From Candidatus Peribacteria bacterium (GTDB lineage Bacteria; Patescibacteriota; Gracilibacteria; UBA1369; LOWO2-01-FULL-3): a stretch of 5,730 nt of DNA. A program made the translations under genes and the position numbers. Under the pieces are notes generated by a model, which saw only the letters and a program-made list of their open reading frames with translations, was not told where the DNA came from and ran no database searches. Of this stretch, positions 4,101 to 5,730 are shown one piece after another. The stretch lies in contig CALRHQ010000056.1 of the NCBI GenBank assembly GCA_943359415.1, positions 1-5,730 on the forward strand, in the 5' to 3' direction. Each line of letters begins with the position of its first letter. The stretch's first letter is position 1.

Positions 4101-5730
4101 GGTGATACATCAAAGAGTTCAAACAAATCAGTAACTCATACCTACAAGGAATTAAGTCCTGAAGATCCTGGATACTTCACTGTAAAATTAAAAATATATG
4201 ACAAAGATTTACCTGACAAGACAGCAGGCGACGAAATAAAAATGAAAATCACAAACAAAGCACCGACACTTTCTTCTTTAGAAGCAGTTCCAGATTCTTT
4301 AAACAAAGATTTGATAACTCCGGTAAAAGTAGATCTAAAAGTTTACGGAGCTGAAGATAGGGATGGAGAAATATCTCAATTCAGATGGTGGTATTTCGAT
4401 GTTGATGATCCTGAAGAACCTCTTGGAATGCAGATTACTCAAACGCCTGAAACAAAAATAACAATTGGAACAAATGGAAAAGAAGGTAGGCAAGTTGAAT
4501 ACGGATTTGCAGTCGAAATAACAGACAATGACAACGCAAAATCTTCAAGTGCGGACATTTTAACAGAAGAGCAAATTCCAAAATTAAAAGTGAAAAATGG
4601 ACCAAATGAACCTCCTGTTTCAAAATTCAATATTAGCGCTACAAAAGTTTTCACAGGTGATAAGACAATATTTACAAGTGCATCAACAGATGCTGATGGT
4701 CAAATAGTGTCTTATATCTGGGATTTCGAAGGAGACGGTTTTTTCAATAATGCCCCTACAAAAGATTCAGTGGTAGAACATGTATATTCAGGCAAGAATT
4801 TAAACGGTTACGATGTAAGATTAAAAGTAATCGATGATAAAGGAGGAGAAGCTGTCTCCACTGTTCTAAAAGTTTACGTGGATAGTCTTTCAAAACCACC
4901 TAAAGCTGCATTTAAATATGCTGTCATGGATGGCAGCGACGGGAAAAAAGTAAAATTCACAAATAATTCAATCGCAGACACAGAAACAGGTGCGAAAATA
5001 GTAAAATACACTTGGGATTTTGATACGAATTCAAATCTTTCCACCGCTGATTCAGACGGTGATGGGAATAAAGATAATGACAAAGATTCGGCTGCTAAAG
5101 ATCCTGAAAGACTTTATACAGAACAAGGAACATACACTGTAAAATTAACTGTCACCGATACAAATGGAGTCTCAGATTCAGTAATGAATACTATGAAGAT
5201 TCCTATGGCAAATCCACCAAAAGCCGCTTTCACATACAAGGCCGAAGCAGACGGAATTCATTTTACAAATAATTCAACTGCAGATAAAACAAAAGGTGCG
5301 ACTGTAGAAAAAAATATTTGGGATTTCAATACAAGTGTTGATTCAAACGGAGATGGATTTAGCGATAACGATACAGATTCAAGCGACAAAGAGCCTGTAC
5401 ATCTTTATGACAAAGCCGGAAAATTCAATGTAAAATTAACAGTAAAAGACAATCAAGGAAATTCAGATGAAGTGATAAACATCGTGGATACTTCATCCGG
5501 CCCACTTCCTGATATTACAGGCGTGACTGGAACGCAAGCCGGAACAAGTATAAAAGCAGTTCTTGAATCAACTCCAAAAGAATCATCCGACGGAGTGGTT
5601 TACCTTACGGGGGCTACAGGTTCAGTCGTATTCAATTTCGCAAATTCACAAGGAAACATCGCGACTTATTCAATAGATAAAAATATTTATTTTGATACAG
5701 ATGGCAATGGTATAAAAACTGATGATAACG
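1074..5730 (+). CDS. Giant exported protein: T4SS-pilin-like hairpin fused to a PKD-module stalk (3' partial)
   Basis: The frame is open from ATG 1074 to the right edge, 1,552 complete codons with no stop, so the C-terminus is missing. Domains in order are: signal peptide (1-31, cleavage near V-A-S-A); exported linker (32-82); membrane hairpin (about 87-148) with loop TAAGEEEKTGKAKK; glycine-rich hinge (149-162); mostly helical region of unknown family (about 164-430); about ten PKD-like beta-sandwich modules (about 435-1478); and the start of another. Diagnostic PKD motifs include W-D-F-G-D (1007-1011), F-G-D-G-D (904-908), W-D-F-E-G-D-G (1216-1222) and H-T-Y-x-x-x-G-K-Y. Predicted topology is hairpin loop inside and everything after the hinge outside. 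PKD repeats are typical of surface stalks and adhesins, so a fibre or adhesin anchored by a pilin-like segment is the best guess. Ligand and partners are unknown. A fusion artefact is unlikely because the frame is continuous and uniform in style. Confidence 0.9.
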   Translation, partial: MKNRINKITKIALILGVFATLFSANMLVASADWQDDLKDEAKKLFTTKEQGQDFSQFKPGESLTLGKEGINPALTQSSDIREYALKVVNFVLGFLGLIAVLIVIYAGILYLTAAGEEEKTGKAKKAITFAIIGLIIVVGSFAFVNTIIGGIGGGGTGGTGGGKVVGVNYGNSFNASAIQVQSVAKEIYSNFLLFAQSAEEIKGVVNDSNKDSLNYSKVLVSRQDVLNFLFSEKEKVSNIRGRISQFSTAYVQANILINKIETQMDAIKIIPEMLVKYDPATGTVGDCADPTKDVCTTYPKSLYEKWTEIKAEINSPESGLIKLFEAVKLDYLDRLKNDYMPELYAMKQIFGGFDATKDAGSSVAKAFNDMMADYGYNPANPNTYPSGSFLYRIQNWSVTTSSTTDISGATQLLVKILKAQIAFADGLQSVQSVEAHLSANVVEGNGPLVVTFNALDSKDPAGGSIIDKSIDWTNLGGSKTFTGTSVDVSDAVVCTAPIEKEIYGPAYRQCTFRYPGTYVATVTIHSNDPTKYVPGMSSLVIKVNPPTTKIDLQVGVQNKKIPIMSYYENGILKNDKDLLSVTLNEAKKGIIFDASKTENVENYKWSFGSGKVSGTSNNAVDTDQTGQQTVVFETEGKNVIKLDVMSKLGELDSKIFVLDVRNVAARIQVSPNENIFINRPTIIDGTQSSASSGKIKSYEWKITKTSGEVKEIDLGQNVNKSSFIHKFKEPGKYKIDLKVTGDLETVQAEPYALTVESQAPKAIYEYSIPDSSQPGTVNFNASKSFDPDGINPFITYKWSISPDSKNGDNWVLLDGSTISDKNPTIKFRKKDDYKVTLRVSDSSTTGSGLKEEYTEVTKTVSIQNVLDVAWGGSQVTTAVINSEGKATVNFLLVSENAIAYEIKFGDGDSSTGDIQQSKVIPHTYAKAGKYDVKATVYDENDNDNSLTKKIFIGGGDTPVAKMTVFVNGIEITDLSDEIKASKGDVITFDASESKNTDGTGRNLKYNWDFGDTSKSSNKSVTHTYKELSPEDPGYFTVKLKIYDKDLPDKTAGDEIKMKITNKAPTLSSLEAVPDSLNKDLITPVKVDLKVYGAEDRDGEISQFRWWYFDVDDPEEPLGMQITQTPETKITIGTNGKEGRQVEYGFAVEITDNDNAKSSSADILTEEQIPKLKVKNGPNEPPVSKFNISATKVFTGDKTIFTSASTDADGQIVSYIWDFEGDGFFNNAPTKDSVVEHVYSGKNLNGYDVRLKVIDDKGGEAVSTVLKVYVDSLSKPPKAAFKYAVMDGSDGKKVKFTNNSIADTETGAKIVKYTWDFDTNSNLSTADSDGDGNKDNDKDSAAKDPERLYTEQGTYTVKLTVTDTNGVSDSVMNTMKIPMANPPKAAFTYKAEADGIHFTNNSTADKTKGATVEKNIWDFNTSVDSNGDGFSDNDTDSSDKEPVHLYDKAGKFNVKLTVKDNQGNSDEVINIVDTSSGPLPDITGVTGTQAGTSIKAVLESTPKESSDGVVYLTGATGSVVFNFANSQGNIATYSIDKNIYFDTDGNGIKTDDN
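1332..1523 (+). repeat. T4SS-pilin-like hairpin in the PKD protein
   Basis: Residues about 87-150. Helix A (about 88-111) contains V-N-F-V-L-G-F-L-G-L. The loop T-A-A-G-E-E-E-K-T-G-K-A-K-K is acidic then lysine-rich, and helix B (about 126-148) ends with V-N-T-I-I-G. It is the fourth copy of the module in the window and most like unit 3 of the upstream gene. In the VirB2 arrangement the loop is cytoplasmic and both ends are outside, which agrees with the cleavable signal peptide before it. Confidence 0.8.
1518..1559 (+). other. Glycine-rich hinge
   Basis: Residues 149-162 are eleven glycines with only Ile and Thr between them (pattern GGIGGGGTGGTGGG). The stretch lies immediately after the second membrane helix. 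It probably forms a flexible joint between the membrane anchor and the extracellular part. The glycine codons are a mixture of GGT, GGA and GGC, so it is not a simple DNA microsatellite. Confidence 0.8.
1563..2363 (+). other. Helical domain of unknown family, with one cysteine pair
   Basis: Residues about 164-430 lack beta-repeat motifs. They are rich in Ala, Glu, Lys, Gln, Leu and Ile in amphipathic patterns, for example around 184-205, 228-275 and 296-345, so a mostly helical bundle or coiled rod is expected. C287 and C295 flank a short Asp/Pro/Thr loop and could form a disulphide. I recognise no family. Its place between membrane hinge and PKD stalk suggests a neck or assembly domain. Confidence 0.6.
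4896..5207 (+). repeat. PKD module 9, homologous to module 10
   Basis: Residues 1275-1378. It shares with module 10 the sequence P-P-K-A-A-F-x-Y, F-T-N-N-S-x-A-D, T/K-G-A, W-D-F-D/N-T, the acidic calcium-like loop, L-Y and V-K-L-T-V. These two are the most alike of all modules in the array and probably arose by recent duplication. At the DNA level only short stretches match, such as ACAAATAATTCAA, so the duplication is not very recent. Confidence 0.8.
5049..5087 (+). other. Calcium-binding-like acidic loop inside PKD module 9
   Basis: Residues 1326-1338 read DSDGDGNKDNDKD, the D-x-D-G-D-G-x-x-D-x-D-x-D spacing of thrombospondin type-3 and dockerin-like calcium loops. It lies about nine residues after the W-D-F-D strand (1314-1317) and before the L-Y-T-E-Q-G-T-Y strand, so it is an insertion within the PKD fold rather than a separate domain. 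Calcium binding is inferred from spacing only. Confidence 0.65.
5214..5498 (+). repeat. PKD module 10, homologous to module 9
   Basis: Residues 1381-1475. It is slightly shorter than module 9 because of small gaps in the first loop and after W-D-F. It has W1416-D-F-N followed directly by the acidic loop at 1423-1435, then H-L-Y-D-K-A-G-K-F and V-K-L-T-V, the normal final PKD strands. Confidence 0.8.
5340..5378 (+). other. Calcium-binding-like acidic loop inside PKD module 10
   Basis: Residues 1423-1435 read DSNGDGFSDNDTD, a classical D-x-N-G-D-G-F/Y-x-D-x-D-x-D calcium loop with an aromatic at the expected place. It follows W-D-F-N-T-S-V (1416-1422) directly, at the position equivalent to the module 9 loop. 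Confidence 0.7.
5508..5730 (+). other. Start of a further module, cut by the window edge
   Basis: Residues 1479-1552 begin with a Gly/Thr-rich linker, then strands around V-V-Y-L-T-G-A-T-G and V-V-F-N-F. They end with S-I-D-K-N-I-Y-F-D-T-D-G-N-G-I-K-T-D-D (1533-1551). The final part aligns with the W-D-F plus acidic loop of modules 9 and 10, with Tyr-Phe replacing Trp-Asp-Phe. The acidic loop occupies 5694-5726. The module and the gene continue beyond the window. Confidence 0.6.

Larger units (their letters stand above)
2376..5507 (+). repeat. Array of about ten PKD-like modules
   Basis: Approximate residue limits are: 435-543, 545-662, 663-757, 759-864, 865-952, 957-1061, 1063-1176, 1178-1270, 1275-1378 and 1380-1478. 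Each has an early Asp/Ser-rich turn (such as F-N-A-S-K-S-F-D-P-D-G in module 4), a central aromatic strand (Y-K-W-S-F, Y-E-W-K-I, Y-K-W-S-I, W-D-F-G-D, W-D-F-E-G-D-G), then a G-x-Y-x-V-x-L-x-V strand near the end. Modules 1-4 are degenerate, modules 5, 6 and 8 are near canonical, module 7 has a divergent R-W-W-Y-F-D strand, and 9-10 carry inserted acidic loops. Modules 2, 3, 7 and the exact limits are the least certain. PKD folds are Ig-like and usually act as spacers or contact sites outside the cell. Confidence 0.78.

Noticed and set aside
3881..5083. Reverse open frames at 3881-4126, 4435-4623, 4439-4654 and 4874-5083, rich in Ser, Phe and Leu.
   Set aside because: Two of them overlap each other in different frames. 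Their Ser/Phe/Leu composition is what the complement of Lys/Glu/Asp-rich PKD codons gives.
1..5730. CRISPR array, tRNA, rRNA, insertion sequence or attachment site.
   Set aside because: No spaced direct repeats, RNA gene signatures, transposase motifs or terminal inverted repeats were seen. Two coding frames fill nearly the whole window.

Overview
The window holds two genes on the + strand, both cut by the window edges, and essentially nothing else. Both encode exported proteins built on the same membrane module: two transmembrane helices joined by a short acidic-then-lysine-rich loop. This resembles the pilin-like hairpins (TrbC/VirB2 and 'T4SS_pilin' type) that are common in Candidate Phyla Radiation (Patescibacteria) genomes. 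The organism is probably a CPR bacterium. The basis is the AT-rich sequence, the GGA-dominated glycine codons, the hairpin-protein neighbourhood, and a very large PKD surface protein with DxDGDGxxDxD loops. About 1,890 codons contain no in-frame TGA although glycine is abundant. This argues against the lineages that read UGA as glycine (Gracilibacteria sensu stricto, Absconditabacteria). A Peregrinibacteria-like or other standard-code CPR source fits, but the phylum is inference.

Layout: positions 3-1022 encode the end of a signal peptide and then three tandem hairpins (six membrane helices) with a short Pro/Ser/Thr-rich tail. The true start lies left of the window. A 51-base gap (1023-1073) holds a good candidate promoter, TTGCTA-17-TATAAT, and no Shine-Dalgarno sequence. 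From 1074 to the right edge a second gene runs without a stop for 1,552 codons. It encodes a signal peptide, one hairpin closely matching the third hairpin of gene 1, a glycine-rich hinge, about 265 residues of unrecognised mostly helical sequence, then about ten PKD-like beta-sandwich modules and the start of another. In the last modules an acidic loop like a thrombospondin type-3 or dockerin calcium site is inserted directly after the PKD 'WDF' strand.

How they may work together (inference): both proteins would sit in the cytoplasmic membrane with hairpin loops inside. The second would carry a long extracellular stalk of Ig-like modules, perhaps stiffened by calcium. The shared hairpin suggests that the two co-assemble, with gene 1 as a polytopic membrane base and gene 2 as a surface fibre or adhesin anchored through a pilin-like segment. 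No secretion ATPase, sortase signal or other machinery is visible to test this. The reverse-strand open frames and the short forward frame at 2600-2797 are shadows of the long gene.
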